A DNA stretch of 64,000 nt from Streptococcus ovuberis (GCF_012396585.1 NZ_JAAXPR010000003.1:1-64000), one strand, 5' to 3'; shown: positions 9,437-19,365, numbered from the stretch's first letter. Notes: a model not told the origin generated them from the sequence alone. A program made the numbers and translations.

Positions 9437-12088
9437 TTATTTTACAAGCTTCTCCATCTCTTTAATACGCTCTACTGTCGCATCGTATTTGGTTTGGTAG
9501 TCGGTTTGTTTGGCTTTTTCTTTTTCAACGACTTCTGGTTTGGCGTTGGCGACGAAGCGTTCGTTGCTGAGTTTTTTACCAACCATATCCAGTTCTTTCT
9601 GCCATTTGGCGAGTTCTTTGTTGAGTCGTTCGAGCTCTTCTTCCACGTTGAGCAGGTCTGCGAGTGGAAGGAAGATTTCAGCACCTGTGATAACGGCTGA
9701 CATGGCAAGTTCTGGGTTCGCAATACTTGATGAGATTTCAAGCGTTTCTGGGTTGGTGAAACGTTTGATGTAGTTGACATTGCTGTTGAAAAAGGCTTCC
9801 AAGTCGCTGTCGCTTGTTTTGACCAGGATGGTGATGGGTTTGCTTGGGGCAACGTTTACTTCCGCACGCGCATTTCGCACGGTACGAATCAGGTCTTTCA
9901 AGCTTTCCACGCCTTTGTGCGCAGCTTCATTTTCAAAGACCGCGTCAACCCTTGGGTAGTCCGCAGTCACGATAGAGCCTTCAGCGTATTGGCCAAAGAT
10001 TTCTTCCGTCACAAAGGGCATGATTGGGTGGAGGAGGCGAAGAATTTTATCCAGCGTGTAGAGAAGGACAGAGCGAGTGATGAGCTTCTCGTCTTCGTTG
10101 TCGCTGTAAAGGACTTCCTTAGTCAATTCCACGTACCAGTTGGCGAACTCCTCCCAGATGAAGTTGTAGAGGATGTGACCGGCCACACCAAACTCAAACT
10201 TGTCAAAGTTCTCTGTCACCTTACCGATGGTCTCATTGAGGTTGTGGAGGATCCATTTATCCGTCACATTGCCAGCCTCACCACTCGCCACTTTCGCCAC
10301 ATTTGCGGTCGCATCAGCCAGCGTCAAGCCTTCATTGTTCATGAGGATATAGCGAGAAATATTCCAGATTTTGTTGATGAAGTTCCATGAAGCGTCCATT
10401 TTTTCATAAGAGAAACGGACATCCTGTCCTGGAGCAGAGCCGTTAGACAAGAACCAGCGAAGGGCATCGGCACCGTACTGGTCGATGACATCCATAGGGT
10501 CGATCCCATTGCCAAGGGATTTGGACATCTTGCGTCCTTCTTCGTCACGGATGAGCCCGTGGATCAGGACGTTTTGGAATGGCTGACGCCCAGTAAATTC
10601 AAGCGATTGGAAAATCATACGAGACACCCAGAAGAAGATGATGTCGTAACCTGTTACCAAGGTTGAGGTTGGGAAGTAGCGCTTGAAGTCTTCCGCATCT
10701 TCATCAGGCCAACCCATGGTTGAGAAGGGCCAAAGGGCAGAGCTAAACCATGTGTCAAGGACATCTTCATCCTGTTTCCAGCCATCACCTGCTGGGGCTT
10801 CTTCGCCAACGTACATCTCACCAGCTTCATTGTACCAGGCTGGGATCTGGTGACCCCACCAGAGCTGACGAGAAATTACCCAGTCGTGAACATTTTCCAT
10901 CCATTGAAGGAAGGTGTCGTTGAACCGTGGTGGGTAAAATTCTACCTTGTCATCGGTCGATTGATTGGCAATGGCATTTTTCGCCAATTGGTCCATCTTG
11001 ACAAACCACTGGGTTGACAAGCGCGGCTCAACCACCACACCTGTACGTTCTGAGTGACCGACTGAATGCACACGCTTTTCGATTTCAACAAGGGCTCCGA
11101 TTTCTTCCAACTTCGCTACAACAGCTTCACGCGCTGCAAAACGGTCCATGCCTGCAAATTCGCCAGCCAGTTCGTTCATAGTACCGTCAGCGTTCATGAC
11201 ATTGACCTGTGGGAGGTTGTGGCGCTGACCAACCTCAAAGTCATTCGGGTCATGGGCTGGTGTGATTTTTACCACTCCTGTTCCGAATTCTGGATCCGCA
11301 TGCTCGTCACCAACGATAGGAATCAGTTTGTTGACGATGGGGAGGACCACATTTTTACCGATTAGGTCCTTGTAACGAGGATCTTCTGGGTTTACGGCAA
11401 CGGCAACGTCTCCGAACATGGTTTCTGGTCGCGTTGTTGCCACTTGAAGGGCGCGCGAGCCATCTTCCAACAGATAATTCATGTGGTAGAAGGCACCCTC
11501 AACGTCCTTGTGGATAACTTCGATATCTGAAAGGGCTGTACGGGCTGCTGGATCCCAGTTGATGATGAACTCACCGCGGTAGATCCAGCCTTTTTTGTAG
11601 AGGTCCACAAAGACCTTGCGCACAGCTTTTGAAAGGCCTTCATCAAGGGTGAAACGCTCGCGTGAGTAATCGACAGAAAGCCCCATCTTGCCCCACTGCT
11701 CCTTGATAGTGGTCGCATACTCGTCCTTCCATTCCCAAACTTTGTCTAGGAATTTTTCACGACCGAGGTCGTAGCGCGTGATGCCCTGCTCACGAAAGCG
11801 CTCTTCAACCTTAGCTTGCGTCGCGATACCCGCGTGGTCCATACCAGGCAACCAGAGCGTATCAAAGCCCTGCATGCGTTTTTGGCGGATAATGATATCT
11901 TGAAGGGTCGTGTCCCAAGCGTGGCCAAGGTGCAACTTACCAGTAACATTTGGCGGTGGAATCACGATAGAATAAGGCTTGGCCTTCTTGTCGCCTGACG
12001 GCTTGAAAACATCTTGGTCTAACCAAGTTTGGTAACGCCCAGCCTCAACCTCGGCTGGATTGTATTTTGGTGAAAGTTGTTTTGACAT
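9437..12088 (-). CDS. valS: Valyl-tRNA synthetase
   Basis: Class Ia aminoacyl-tRNA synthetase, 883 aa, charging tRNA-Val and editing misactivated threonine. Visible motifs are HLGH (in [10 protein letters not shown]), KMSKS (in [11 protein letters not shown]), the editing-domain signature [10 protein letters not shown] and the C-terminal coiled-coil arm (about 815-880). Full length compared with streptococcal ValS. AAGGAG precedes the ATG. It starts only 14 bases after the upstream DUF5655-like gene. No leader fits in that gap, and the only T-box is more than 5 kb upstream (17501-17693), so valS is probably transcribed as the last gene of a long operon. Confidence 0.98.
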   Translation of the reverse strand: MSKQLSPKYNPAEVEAGRYQTWLDQDVFKPSGDKKAKPYSIVIPPPNVTGKLHLGHAWDTTLQDIIIRQKRMQGFDTLWLPGMDHAGIATQAKVEERFREQGITRYDLGREKFLDKVWEWKDEYATTIKEQWGKMGLSVDYSRERFTLDEGLSKAVRKVFVDLYKKGWIYRGEFIINWDPAARTALSDIEVIHKDVEGAFYHMNYLLEDGSRALQVATTRPETMFGDVAVAVNPEDPRYKDLIGKNVVLPIVNKLIPIVGDEHADPEFGTGVVKITPAHDPNDFEVGQRHNLPQVNVMNADGTMNELAGEFAGMDRFAAREAVVAKLEEIGALVEIEKRVHSVGHSERTGVVVEPRLSTQWFVKMDQLAKNAIANQSTDDKVEFYPPRFNDTFLQWMENVHDWVISRQLWWGHQIPAWYNEAGEMYVGEEAPAGDGWKQDEDVLDTWFSSALWPFSTMGWPDEDAEDFKRYFPTSTLVTGYDIIFFWVSRMIFQSLEFTGRQPFQNVLIHGLIRDEEGRKMSKSLGNGIDPMDVIDQYGADALRWFLSNGSAPGQDVRFSYEKMDASWNFINKIWNISRYILMNNEGLTLADATANVAKVASGEAGNVTDKWILHNLNETIGKVTENFDKFEFGVAGHILYNFIWEEFANWYVELTKEVLYSDNEDEKLITRSVLLYTLDKILRLLHPIMPFVTEEIFGQYAEGSIVTADYPRVDAVFENEAAHKGVESLKDLIRTVRNARAEVNVAPSKPITILVKTSDSDLEAFFNSNVNYIKRFTNPETLEISSSIANPELAMSAVITGAEIFLPLADLLNVEEELERLNKELAKWQKELDMVGKKLSNERFVANAKPEVVEKEKAKQTDYQTKYDATVERIKEMEKLVK

Positions 12089-12102
12089 GTGCTTCTCCTT
12101 TA

Positions 12103-13011
12103 CTATAAAACTTGCTTAATACAACTCATAATATATTCCAGATGGGTTGTATCATTAACAATAATCTGATAATCGCCGTTTCCCCAATGTCCTACTGATG
12201 AAACATCTTTCAGTAAGTTTCTTGGATCATCAATTTGGCCCAATTTAGCATTGATAAACAGCTTTAACTGTTTCTTTTGTATCTCTATATCAACAATATT
12301 CTTCTTATTTTTTTTAAAGGCAATATAAAGTTTTTTAGGTTCCAGAGTAACGTCGGGAACCAACTGAAAAACCGCCTGCTTAAAATCTTGGTAGCATTCC
12401 AACGCTTCTTCTGATTTCCCTGCAAAATGATTTTCTTCTGTGTAAGTCACAATTTCTTTCAGCAAACCTAATTCTTCATCTATTGAGGTCTCTGTTTTAG
12501 TTTTGATACTTGGAGCATTTCCTGATTTAGTAATTCCATTTACAACTAATATATTATTTGTAAATCGTTTGACTTCCCATAGTTCAATATTTAAGTCTTT
12601 AAAATCAACAGCTTGCTTTTGAAAAAGAGTGAAATTCGGAGAAACAAAGGCTACTTTACTTTGAGACCAATCTATATCTTTTTTTGCTAGTAATTTACCT
12701 GTCTGTTCTTGATATTCTAAAATGAAATCAGCCTTATATTTTAATAATGTATTGAGATATGATACCCCTTGGTCTAAAACACTATTGTTGGTTGAACGTT
12801 TATATTCAATAATAACAAAAGCATTATTTTCATGATCGAAAGCCAAGGTATCTAAACGTTGATTTTGAATGGAAAATTCACTACTTACAAACTCCAAGCC
12901 AGTAATGACTGTAAGATTTTCTTCAAAAACGCGTTGAAGTTCTCGTTCTAATTTGAAAGGTTTTTCTTCTAAATTAGATAAACTATTTTGATCTATTTTA
13001 AATAAATTCAT
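12103..13011 (-). CDS. PD-(D/E)XK-like protein with DUF5655-type C-terminus
   Basis: 302 aa. Residues about 20-80 contain [21 protein letters not shown] and VIIEYKRS, which fit the D...ExK core of a PD-(D/E)XK nuclease fold of the NucS/DUF91-like type. The C-terminal 120 aa, with [18 protein letters not shown] and [11 protein letters not shown], resemble DUF5655. Such proteins are thought to bind or cut DNA, but substrates are not known to me. AAAGGAG precedes the ATG. The gene is immediately upstream of valS and downstream of metabolic accessory genes, in the same orientation. AT-richness is higher than in valS, suggesting acquisition. Confidence 0.65.
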   Translation of the reverse strand: MNLFKIDQNSLSNLEEKPFKLERELQRVFEENLTVITGLEFVSSEFSIQNQRLDTLAFDHENNAFVIIEYKRSTNNSVLDQGVSYLNTLLKYKADFILEYQEQTGKLLAKKDIDWSQSKVAFVSPNFTLFQKQAVDFKDLNIELWEVKRFTNNILVVNGITKSGNAPSIKTKTETSIDEELGLLKEIVTYTEENHFAGKSEEALECYQDFKQAVFQLVPDVTLEPKKLYIAFKKNKKNIVDIEIQKKQLKLFINAKLGQIDDPRNLLKDVSSVGHWGNGDYQIIVNDTTHLEYIMSCIKQVL

Positions 13012-13073
13012 ACATTCTCCTTTCTCCTAAATCCACTCTTCAACAGCAGGCAACCGTTTTTTCTACTTTTTCC

Positions 13074-13604
13074 CTAACTCTCCGCATCGACCATTTTGAG
13101 AACTTTGGCTGGGACTCCACCGACCACTGCATAAGGTGGAACATCCTTTGTGACAACTGCACCGGCAGCAATAACAGCCCAGTCGCCAACGGTCACTCCT
13201 GAAAGGACGGTTGCATTTGACCCAATCCAGACATGCTTGCCAATCACAACAGAATCATAACTGTTCTTTCGATTGCGACTAGGCTCTAGCGCATGATTGA
13301 CCGTTGCCAAAACGACATTGTGTCCAATGAGACTACCAGCACCAATTGCAATGCCTCCCTGATCCTGAAAATGACAGCCTGAATTGATAAAGACATCTTC
13401 ACCAAAGGTAATATTTTTACCAAAATCCGTATAGAACGGTGGAAAGACGCGCAGACTGTCTGGAACTGTCTTCCCTGTCAGTTGACTCATCAACCGGCGA
13501 ACCTCATCAGGCTCATGATAGCGACTGTTTAAGTCCATCGTAATGGCAATCGCCTCTTCAAACAGCTGAGCATCTCCAAAACTTGTATATTGTCTATCTA
13601 TCAT
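13074..13604 (-). CDS. Hexapeptide-repeat O-acetyltransferase (maltose/galactoside acetyltransferase type)
   Basis: 176 aa left-handed beta-helix acetyltransferase using acetyl-CoA. It shows isoleucine-rich hexapeptide turns ([47 protein letters not shown]), catalytic His in VNHAL and the C-terminal signature [19 protein letters not shown]. The acceptor (sugar or other small molecule) cannot be predicted. It overlaps the upstream flavin reductase gene by 11 bases, so the two are translationally coupled. A badly decayed relative lies at 53834-54075. Confidence 0.88.
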   Translation of the reverse strand: MIDRQYTSFGDAQLFEEAIAITMDLNSRYHEPDEVRRLMSQLTGKTVPDSLRVFPPFYTDFGKNITFGEDVFINSGCHFQDQGGIAIGAGSLIGHNVVLATVNHALEPSRNRKNSYDSVVIGKHVWIGSNATVLSGVTVGDWAVIAAGAVVTKDVPPYAVVGGVPAKVLKMVDAES

Positions 13605-14172
13605 GATATTTTCTCCCCTTCTTACTATACTGTCCTAGTTTTTCAGACTTTTCCTCATCCAAATAGCGGTAAATCCGTGCTTTCCCATCTCCCATATATT
13701 CTAAGGGATGGAAAGCCTCTGATTTGAAATACCCCTTCTCATCTAACAGACTAGCATCGACCCAACGGTTGACAATGCGGGCAGTAAAATTAACATAATT
13801 GTCAAATTCTTGAACGGCTTCAACAACACACTCTAAGGACACAGGACAATCATCCAACAACGGAGCATCAATTTTCTCTGCCATGCTGTATGTGATATCA
13901 AGTAAACTAAGTTTGTCTCTGCGCGTTAGAAAACCTGCGCGTTCCATTAAGAAAGCTTGCTCCTCAGTTGGTATATTCAGTGTGAAAGATTGATAGCGTT
14001 GAACCTGTTCCACTGCATTACTTCCCTTGAACATCCCCATCACCAGCATCTCACCTAAACTGTAGGAAGAACTAGAAGTCGTGATGTTATACCCAAACTT
14101 TTCATCCTTGTACCCTAAAATGTAAATTGGAAAGCCGTAGTAAAATTTTGTGGTGTTAAATTTTTGCTTCAC
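13594..14172 (-). CDS. Flavin reductase-like (FMN-binding) protein
   Basis: 192 aa. The sequence [16 protein letters not shown], the segment [19 protein letters not shown] and the C-terminal [19 protein letters not shown] fit the flavin reductase-like/FMN-binding split-barrel family, which binds FMN and often supplies reduced flavin. It starts four bases before the end of the DUF1349 gene (ATGA overlap). A frameshifted paralogue lies at 16353-16872 with the same architecture, indicating duplication of a GNAT plus flavin-reductase module. Electron acceptor unknown. Confidence 0.8.
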   Translation of the reverse strand: MKQKFNTTKFYYGFPIYILGYKDEKFGYNITTSSSSYSLGEMLVMGMFKGSNAVEQVQRYQSFTLNIPTEEQAFLMERAGFLTRRDKLSLLDITYSMAEKIDAPLLDDCPVSLECVVEAVQEFDNYVNFTARIVNRWVDASLLDEKGYFKSEAFHPLEYMGDGKARIYRYLDEEKSEKLGQYSKKGRKYHDR

Positions 14173-14786
14173 TCCATCTCCTCATCAGGCGCTTGTCCAT
14201 CGTGAGCCTGCCATTGACAGTCGAGCAGTTCAAAATCGGTAAAGGTTGCCTTGAAAGAGGAATCCTCTGGGCTACAAGCATAAATCCCAAAAGAAATCTC
14301 ATCGGTTGCTTTTGCCAAGTGAGCAATCCGCATTTGCTTAAAGGTCACACCGTCAATCGAATTTTCAATCCGAAAATCCTGGCCACGACGACTGAGGCGA
14401 TACCACATGCTGTTGGTCTCCGCAGGAATTTCCACCGTTGCCCAGTCTGAGTACCCTTGGTTGGTCACGACACTGCCCAAATGCTGAAATTCCTCATTTT
14501 CATATTCAATAGAGCCCTTGATCCAGTTGTCGCTATCCAGATAGACCACGACACCGCACTGGTCAAAGCGTTGCTTACTGTCGAAGATCGTTTTCACAAC
14601 GAAGGAAAAATACTGCTCGTCGGTCGTCATCTGCAAGACAGGCGCATTGTCATTGCGAAAATGATAATAAGTTCGTTGCCATAGATCCGTGTGAGGCAGG
14701 GTTTCAATGGTAATTTCCTTATCTGAAATCTGATAAGATTTTGGCTGTCGTGTCCAAACCAATTTATTGATGTCAAATGCTTCCAT
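14169..14786 (-). CDS. DUF1349 concanavalin-like lectin/glucanase-fold protein
   Basis: 205 aa. The pattern FRNDNAPVLQM, FSFVVKTIFDSKQRFDQCGVVV (key part GVVVYLD), SIEYENEEFQHLGSVVTN and FGIYACSP is that of DUF1349 (YesU-like), a beta-sandwich with a concanavalin-A-like fold. It has no signal peptide, so it acts in the cytoplasm; ligand unknown. The ATG at 14786 was chosen for its GGGAG site seven bases upstream. A longer in-frame start would overlap the preceding GNAT gene further. Confidence 0.8.
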   Translation of the reverse strand: MEAFDINKLVWTRQPKSYQISDKEITIETLPHTDLWQRTYYHFRNDNAPVLQMTTDEQYFSFVVKTIFDSKQRFDQCGVVVYLDSDNWIKGSIEYENEEFQHLGSVVTNQGYSDWATVEIPAETNSMWYRLSRRGQDFRIENSIDGVTFKQMRIAHLAKATDEISFGIYACSPEDSSFKATFTDFELLDCQWQAHDGQAPDEEME

Positions 14787-15363
14787 GGTGTTTCTCCCAT
14801 TCACTCTTTAATAATCCATATCTCAAATCCGCACAGCGCTTGCCTTGGGCGTCCTTGCGATCACGGATGGTAGCTTCAAGGGTGAAACCGAGTTTTTCTG
14901 CGACGCGGCGACTGCCAACATTGTAGTCGTAACAGCCGATTTCAATTTTGTGGAGGCCAAGTTGGGTAAAGCCCAGCTCGATTAGGGCTTGAGCGGCCTC
15001 AGTTACAATTCCTTGATTCCAATAATCCGGATGGAGGAGATAGCCCATTTCCAACACATCATCCGCATGACGATGGTTGAAATCAATCGACCCGATAACC
15101 TTATCCTCACCCTTGAGGCAAATTCCATACCCTGCCGGCAAATCCTGATCTGCATTGCGCTTGGGAAGGACATGCTCAAGATAGTAAACCTCATCTTCCA
15201 CGGTAGCGACGGGCGGGAAACCTGCTGGCCAACAAACTTCGGGGAGGCTAGCATAATCAAAAACAGCTTCTGCATCTGCTACTGTCCGTTCACGCAGGTA
15301 GAGACGATCTGTTTCGATATTTGGCAAGCTATTGTTTTTAAGCGTTTCGTGATTGGTATCCAT
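14773..15363 (-). CDS. GNAT acetyltransferase (RimJ/RimL type)
   Basis: 196 aa. It begins with the classical IETDRLYLRERTVADAEAVFDYA segment and has the GNAT acetyl-CoA-binding region around EMGYLLHPDYWNQGIVTEAA and a C-terminal KLGFTLEATIRD. The family acetylates ribosomal-protein N-termini or small molecules. AAAGGAGG precedes the ATG. It overlaps the DUF1349 gene start. It is paralogous to the GNAT gene at 16856-17419. Confidence 0.87.
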   Translation of the reverse strand: MDTNHETLKNNSLPNIETDRLYLRERTVADAEAVFDYASLPEVCWPAGFPPVATVEDEVYYLEHVLPKRNADQDLPAGYGICLKGEDKVIGSIDFNHRHADDVLEMGYLLHPDYWNQGIVTEAAQALIELGFTQLGLHKIEIGCYDYNVGSRRVAEKLGFTLEATIRDRKDAQGKRCADLRYGLLKSEWEKHHGSI

Positions 15364-15364
15364 A

Positions 15365-15718
15365 TTAGGCCTCCTTTAATTGATAGAAATCCAGCACAAG
15401 GCCTTCTGGTCCTTGAACCAAGAGGGAATAGGTGCCCCAGTCAGTCTCTGTCGGTGGATTGAGAATGACCGCCCCAGTTGCTTGAAGGGCTTGGTATTTC
15501 CCATCTACATCCTCAATTTGAACATGGAGAATGATCCCCGACTGGAAATGCTTCAGTGGAATCAGAGCCTTATCTGACAGCATCAAACAATGGCTACCGA
15601 CAGTGAACTGGGCAAAATGCTCATCCTGATAGTCTGCTGAAAGACCAAGCAAGCTCTCCAATTTCGCACTTGCTTGGGGAACGTCCTTGACAAGAATATC
15701 TAGTTGATTAAGATCCAT
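15365..15718 (-). CDS. VOC/glyoxalase-fold protein
   Basis: 117 aa from ATG at 15718 (MDLNQLDILVKDV); a longer frame upstream lies inside the preceding kinase gene and is rejected. The two beta-alpha-beta-beta-beta halves of a vicinal oxygen chelate fold are visible, with FTVGSHCLML, SGIILHVQIEDV and TYSLLVQGPEGLVLDFYQL. Possible metal ligands are His in ILHVQ and Glu in GPEG. Substrate unknown. It overlaps the upstream kinase stop by one base (TAATG), so translation is coupled. Confidence 0.75.
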   Translation of the reverse strand: MDLNQLDILVKDVPQASAKLESLLGLSADYQDEHFAQFTVGSHCLMLSDKALIPLKHFQSGIILHVQIEDVDGKYQALQATGAVILNPPTETDWGTYSLLVQGPEGLVLDFYQLKEA

Positions 15719-16290
15719 TAGTCCTTCTCCTTTTCCAAACGGTTGATATGAGCTACAATTTTTTCTGCTGTTTCCTTGGCGCTGATTGCTGTCGTGTCTA
15801 ATGTCAAATAATAGTCCAAACCTTCTGGAACACGATCGGATACATATTGACATGTGTTAACTGTTTCTAGGATTTCCTGCTCAGAAACTGCCAGATTCCA
15901 TTTGAGAGATTTGTGCTTGAGGCGATTTTCGGTTCGATTTCGTCTTAAGCGTTCTCCCAAACTCACCTCCAATTCCACAAACAAGAGGTCTCGACCATAT
16001 TTTTGAAAAATAGATTGGATAATCCTTAGAAAATCAAGGTGATTCGGATTATTAAAATTAATCACACTGGTTCCAATCCACTTTCTCCCATATTGAGCAA
16101 AGCTGTCACAAATAGTAAAGGTGAGGCGAGAGTTGAGATTCATCATTTCTTCGTTAAAGTCTGGGATAAATTTCAAGACAAAGTCGATCGTCTCATGATT
16201 GTGAACCAAGGTTGCCCCTGTTAATCTTTCTAGCTCTTGACCGACTGTCATCTTCCCAGAAGCTGGAGCCCCTATAATCAAGACGTTCAT
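15718..16290 (-). CDS. P-loop kinase-like NTPase
   Basis: 190 aa. The N-terminal Walker A GAPASGKMTVGQEL is followed by HNHETIDF, an RLRRNRTENR arginine-rich lid and a C-terminal TAISAKETAEKIVAHI. This is the small adenylate/shikimate-kinase-like fold found in phosphotransferase or AAA_18-type enzymes. Substrate unknown. It is the upstream partner of the VOC gene and downstream of the frameshifted flavin reductase. Confidence 0.75.
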   Translation of the reverse strand: MNVLIIGAPASGKMTVGQELERLTGATLVHNHETIDFVLKFIPDFNEEMMNLNSRLTFTICDSFAQYGRKWIGTSVINFNNPNHLDFLRIIQSIFQKYGRDLLFVELEVSLGERLRRNRTENRLKHKSLKWNLAVSEQEILETVNTCQYVSDRVPEGLDYYLTLDTTAISAKETAEKIVAHINRLEKEKD

Positions 16291-16352
16291 CGGTGTTCCT
16301 CTCTTCTCTTCCGACGGCGATTTTCTTTGAGGAAGTGTCCTAGGGGGTTCGT

Positions 16353-16872
16353 CTAGACGGTCATCTGATGGTAGATTCTCGCTTTCTCGTCTCCCATATA
16401 GAGCATGGGATGAAAGGCTTGGCTTTGAAAGGCACCGTCCACAAGTAGATTTTCCTCTGCCTCACGGTAGGTAATCCGCGCTACAAAATTAACATAGGCT
16501 CCAAATTCTACAACTTCTACCACCTGACATTCCATGCTCACCGGATAATCCCTTGAGAACTGGCGCGTCAATCGTTTTTGCGGGGTGATAGGCAAGTCCA
16601 GTCAGGTCTAATTTGTCGCGGTGACTGACAAAGCCTGCCTGCTCTGCCATTGCCATATGCTTCAAGGTTGGGATATTGAGGGTAAAGGCCTTGTGTTGAG
16701 CGATCTGCTTGGTGGCATTGTTGTCCTTAAAAAGGCCGATGACCATCATATCTCCTAAAGAGTAGGAGGAGGTGCTGGCCGTGATGTTGTAACCAAATAC
16801 CTCGTCCTTGTAGCCCAAGACAAAGACTGGAAAACCATAGTAAAATTTGGCTGTATCAAAGGGAATTTTCAT
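16353..16872 (-). pseudogene. Frameshifted flavin reductase paralogue
   Basis: Two frames align end to end with the intact protein at 13594-14172. The first ends after TIDAPVLK. The second resumes with DYPVSMECQVVEVVEFGAYV and ends with AFHPMLYMGDEKARIYHQ. One extra G in a GGG run at about 16552 breaks the frame. The N-terminal motif FYYGFPVFVLGYKDE is intact. It is a recent lesion, since both halves keep good similarity to the paralogue. The start overlaps the end of the upstream GNAT gene. Confidence 0.85.
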
Positions 16873-17419
16873 GCCTTTTCTCCCAGTCAGCTTTCAGAAG
16901 TCCGAAAATTAACTTGTCTTGATAACTTCCATCAATCTTTTTTCGTTGACGAAGTCTAGCCTCTAAAGAGAAGCCTAGTTTCTCTGCGACACGCTGACTT
17001 TGGGGATTATGATCATAGACTACAATCTCAATCTTACGAAGATTGAGCTCCTGAAATCCAAAAGAAATGAGTGCTGAAGCAGCCTCTGGAATCAGGCCTT
17101 TTCCCCATAAATCTGGGTGCAGGACATAACCAATTTCAAGAATATCTGGTTCTATTTCTTTCGCAAAATTGACTGTCCCCATCAGTCTATCCTCATTTTT
17201 GAGGCATATAGCATAGATGCGTTGGCGAACGTCATCACCTGCCTTATTCAAGTCCATCTGAATAAAATGTTGGCATTCTTCTATTGATTGATTCACGGGG
17301 AAGCCTGCCAAGCGTGCAACTTCTGGTCGATGACCATAGTCATACATAGCTTCAGCATCTGTTAAACGAATAGGCCTTAGATGTAAACGCTCTGTTATAA
17401 GTTCTTTAAATTCTTTCAT
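16856..17419 (-). CDS. GNAT acetyltransferase (RimJ/RimL type), paralogue
   Basis: 187 aa, with ITERLHLRPIRLTDAEAMYD, DILEIGYVLHPDLWGKGL (acetyl-CoA loop region) and KLGFSLEARLRQRKK. It parallels the GNAT at 14773-15363, and each is followed by a flavin-reductase-like gene. It is the first gene after the valine T-box leader (82 bases between the terminator T-run and the start codon), so it should be tRNA-Val responsive. Substrate unknown. Confidence 0.87.
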   Translation of the reverse strand: MKEFKELITERLHLRPIRLTDAEAMYDYGHRPEVARLAGFPVNQSIEECQHFIQMDLNKAGDDVRQRIYAICLKNEDRLMGTVNFAKEIEPDILEIGYVLHPDLWGKGLIPEAASALISFGFQELNLRKIEIVVYDHNPQSQRVAEKLGFSLEARLRQRKKIDGSYQDKLIFGLLKADWEKRHENSL

Positions 17420-17500
17420 GGAAACCTCTCAATCCTCTAACAAATGCTATAATTGGAACCATCTGACAGTAAAATACCTACATCACTTCTATTATCTATC

Positions 17501-17693
17501 AAAAAATCCCCATCCAGCATACGCTAGACAGGGACGAAGTTCTGTTACGATTTCCGCGGTACCACCCAGATTCGGGCAGAGCCCGCAACTTTGTTTGTTC
17601 AGTTTTAGCCATCAGCAACTAGTTTTGACCAACTCGCGGATTTCTCAGCCTCACCGCTTTCTGTACAGTTGTTGTCTCAAAACACCTCTGAAT
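17501..17693 (-). promoter_or_regulatory. T-box leader, valine specifier
   Basis: The minus strand carries the T-box sequence GGGTGGTACCGCGG (17567-17554) and a competing intrinsic terminator: a 12-bp stem TCCCTGTCTAGC (17534-17523) with GCTGGATGGGGA (17518-17507), followed by TTTTTT. In Stem I the helices GTTTT/AAAAC and CAACT/AGTTG leave exactly GTC (17629-17627) unpaired on the 3' side, the specifier position. GTC codes valine. Uncharged tRNA-Val should prevent termination. The gene it logically serves, valS, is 5.4 kb downstream behind nine reading frames. Confidence 0.85.
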
Positions 17694-17699
17694 AGCTTT

Positions 17700-17728
17700 A
17701 TTGTAGCAAATCCTTTATCTAAAAGCAA
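17700..17728 (-). promoter_or_regulatory. Promoter of the T-box operon
   Basis: Minus strand TTGCTT (17728-17723), 17-base spacer and extended -10 TGCTACAAT (TACAAT at 17705-17700), immediately upstream of the T-box leader. Confidence 0.65.
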
Positions 17729-17814
17729 CTTTTTTAGCAACAAAGGTTAGTGTCCCAAAGTTCCGAAAAGGAAGGAAAAAAAGAAAATTTCAAGATTTAG
17801 AGAAATTTCTGCCG

Positions 17815-17846
17815 AAAAAAGACTGAAACGTGCTTGCTTCAGTCTT
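17815..17846 (-). terminator. Intrinsic terminator upstream of the T-box operon
   Basis: Minus strand stem AAGACTGAA/TTCAGTCTT with a GCAAGCACG-type loop, followed by TTTT. It would stop transcription coming from the mobile element before the valine operon. It also overlaps the -35 of the plus-strand small RNA candidate. Confidence 0.65.
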
Positions 17847-17947
17847 GACTATATTGTTTTTCTTGTGTTACAATATTGTTTGACTGATAAAGCAAGGTGG
17901 TTTTGTCTTTATCGGTGGCGTGGAAGGTCGAAGGTCCACGCCTTTTT
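17845..17947 (+). ncRNA. Candidate small RNA with own promoter and terminator
   Basis: A consensus-like promoter TTGACT (17845-17850), 18-base spacer and TACAAT (17869-17874) is followed, from about 17881, by a stem GATAAAG/CTTTATC (17886-17913) and a perfect terminator stem GGCGTGGA/TCCACGCC (17917-17942) with TTTTT. The transcript would be about 67 nt. No coding frame fits. It is not a known family to me. It lies between two minus-strand units at the element-chromosome border. Confidence 0.5.
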
Positions 17948-18042
17948 CATTGATTTTATTATAACTATTATATCAAAACTATCACTAAAAAGCAATCAGT
18001 ATATGCTGAAAAAAACCCAAAATTTAGAAATTTTAGAGCTTT

Positions 18043-19365
18043 CTATGGTTTATAATTTCCGTGTAATTTCCCCTTCAGATAATAATCTGAAGTTTTTTTA
18101 ATTTCCTTAAGATAGCTACTTATGGGAATGTTTTCCAGTTCCTGGTAATAAACATATTCTTTTCGCCAATTCCCAAAAAAGAGTTCTTTCAATTGATCCT
18201 CGTAAGTTAATAAAATCAACTTACTCATGGTCACAGCTCCTTGACGTGACCAATACCTTCCTTGGCGCTTCATTCGATACGTTAGTTTACGATGCTGAGT
18301 CTCCATGACTCCGATACCAGCTGTTGGTAAACCTCGTAACTGAGGGGGCTTCGTGTATTTAAAGTCTCGCATCAAACGCTCCGCAAACTTCCCAAACCAT
18401 TCAGCTTCATCTTCTGTTAGTATCAGACTTTCTACAGTGTTAATGGCTAATTTTAGCTTAGACCTATCATGCTGCATAACAGCCTGAATGACCAAATCAG
18501 ATAATTCCTCTGAATAGGGTTTGAAATGCTCTTCAATCAACTTATAGAGATGGTATCTATCCCAGAAATGCTCATGATGTTTAATTCCTAGAGACTTCGC
18601 TAAATCCTCAAAAACATACGGGGTATAACCAGAGCCATGATCCGAATTACTCACGAGCAAGGTTTCATCTGTAATCTCAAAATGATTATAGAGATAGTCC
18701 TGTACTTGGCGCCTCACCTGATAGTTGTTCTCTCCTACGAAAGTCCGTTTATTCTCCAAAGCAAAACGATTTTTACTAATTTCTTGGCTACCTGTATGAA
18801 CGAGAAAATGACTCAGATCCATATTAACCGTTGTCTCATTAGCTTCATCTACCACCTTAACCATGACCCCATCTCCTTCAACATAGATAATATTCGACTG
18901 TATCTTATCAATTTCCTGTTGTTCTTCGTAAAAACGATAGGATTCCCTCTCCTCAAGTAAACGTCCAGCCTCTTCCATTGCCCGACTAACAATGTTTTTA
19001 CTAATATCTAATTTGTAAGTCGTCTTGACAATATCTACAACCTTCCGATAAGATGTAAAGGTTGAAAGTCTAGAAATTTCATAAACCAGTTGCGTTGAAT
19101 AGCGACTGTACTTTTCAAGTCCAAGATAAACATCTACAGGTATAAACTGTTGGCCATCCTTGGTCCAACGGTTCCGATAGAAACTAACCTCCCCAAAAGT
19201 AAAAAGTACCGTCCGTTTATCTCACTTGTTCAGTTTATAGCCCTGACGTAATAGATAGTCACTTTGTTCCTCATCGTACTGAGCTATGTGTGCCAGAAAA
19301 TCATCAACTGTTTTCTGTTGGAATTCTAAAAATAAACTCACTTCATCAAATACCTTCTTCATCAT
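18043..19365 (-). pseudogene. ISLre2-family (UPF0236) transposase with an in-frame stop
   Basis: A 440-codon frame from ATG at 19365 matches ISLre2-type transposases in its visible parts: IVYVEGDGVMVKV-like segment (IIYVEGDGVMVKVVDE), SNSDHGSGYTP, WDRYHLYKLIEEH and GIGVMETQHRKLTYRMKRQGR. Codon 48 is TGA (19224-19222) inside KLNK-stop-DKRTVLF, probably from CGA. The remaining frame is intact, so the lesion is recent. The shorter frame from 18978 would lack the N-terminal domain. I could not define terminal inverted repeats. It lies at the left border of the conjugative element. Confidence 0.8.

Noticed and set aside
9428..9700. 90-aa plus-strand frame over the valS 3' end
   Set aside because: Antisense shadow of the ValS C-terminal coiled coil.
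15719..15853. Longer start for the VOC-family gene
   Set aside because: The extra 45 codons lie within the kinase gene and have no similarity to VOC proteins; the ATG at 15718 overlaps the kinase stop.
18043..18978. Intact 311-aa transposase gene
   Set aside because: The same frame continues upstream to an ATG at 19365 with one TGA, so the shorter frame is only the 3' part.
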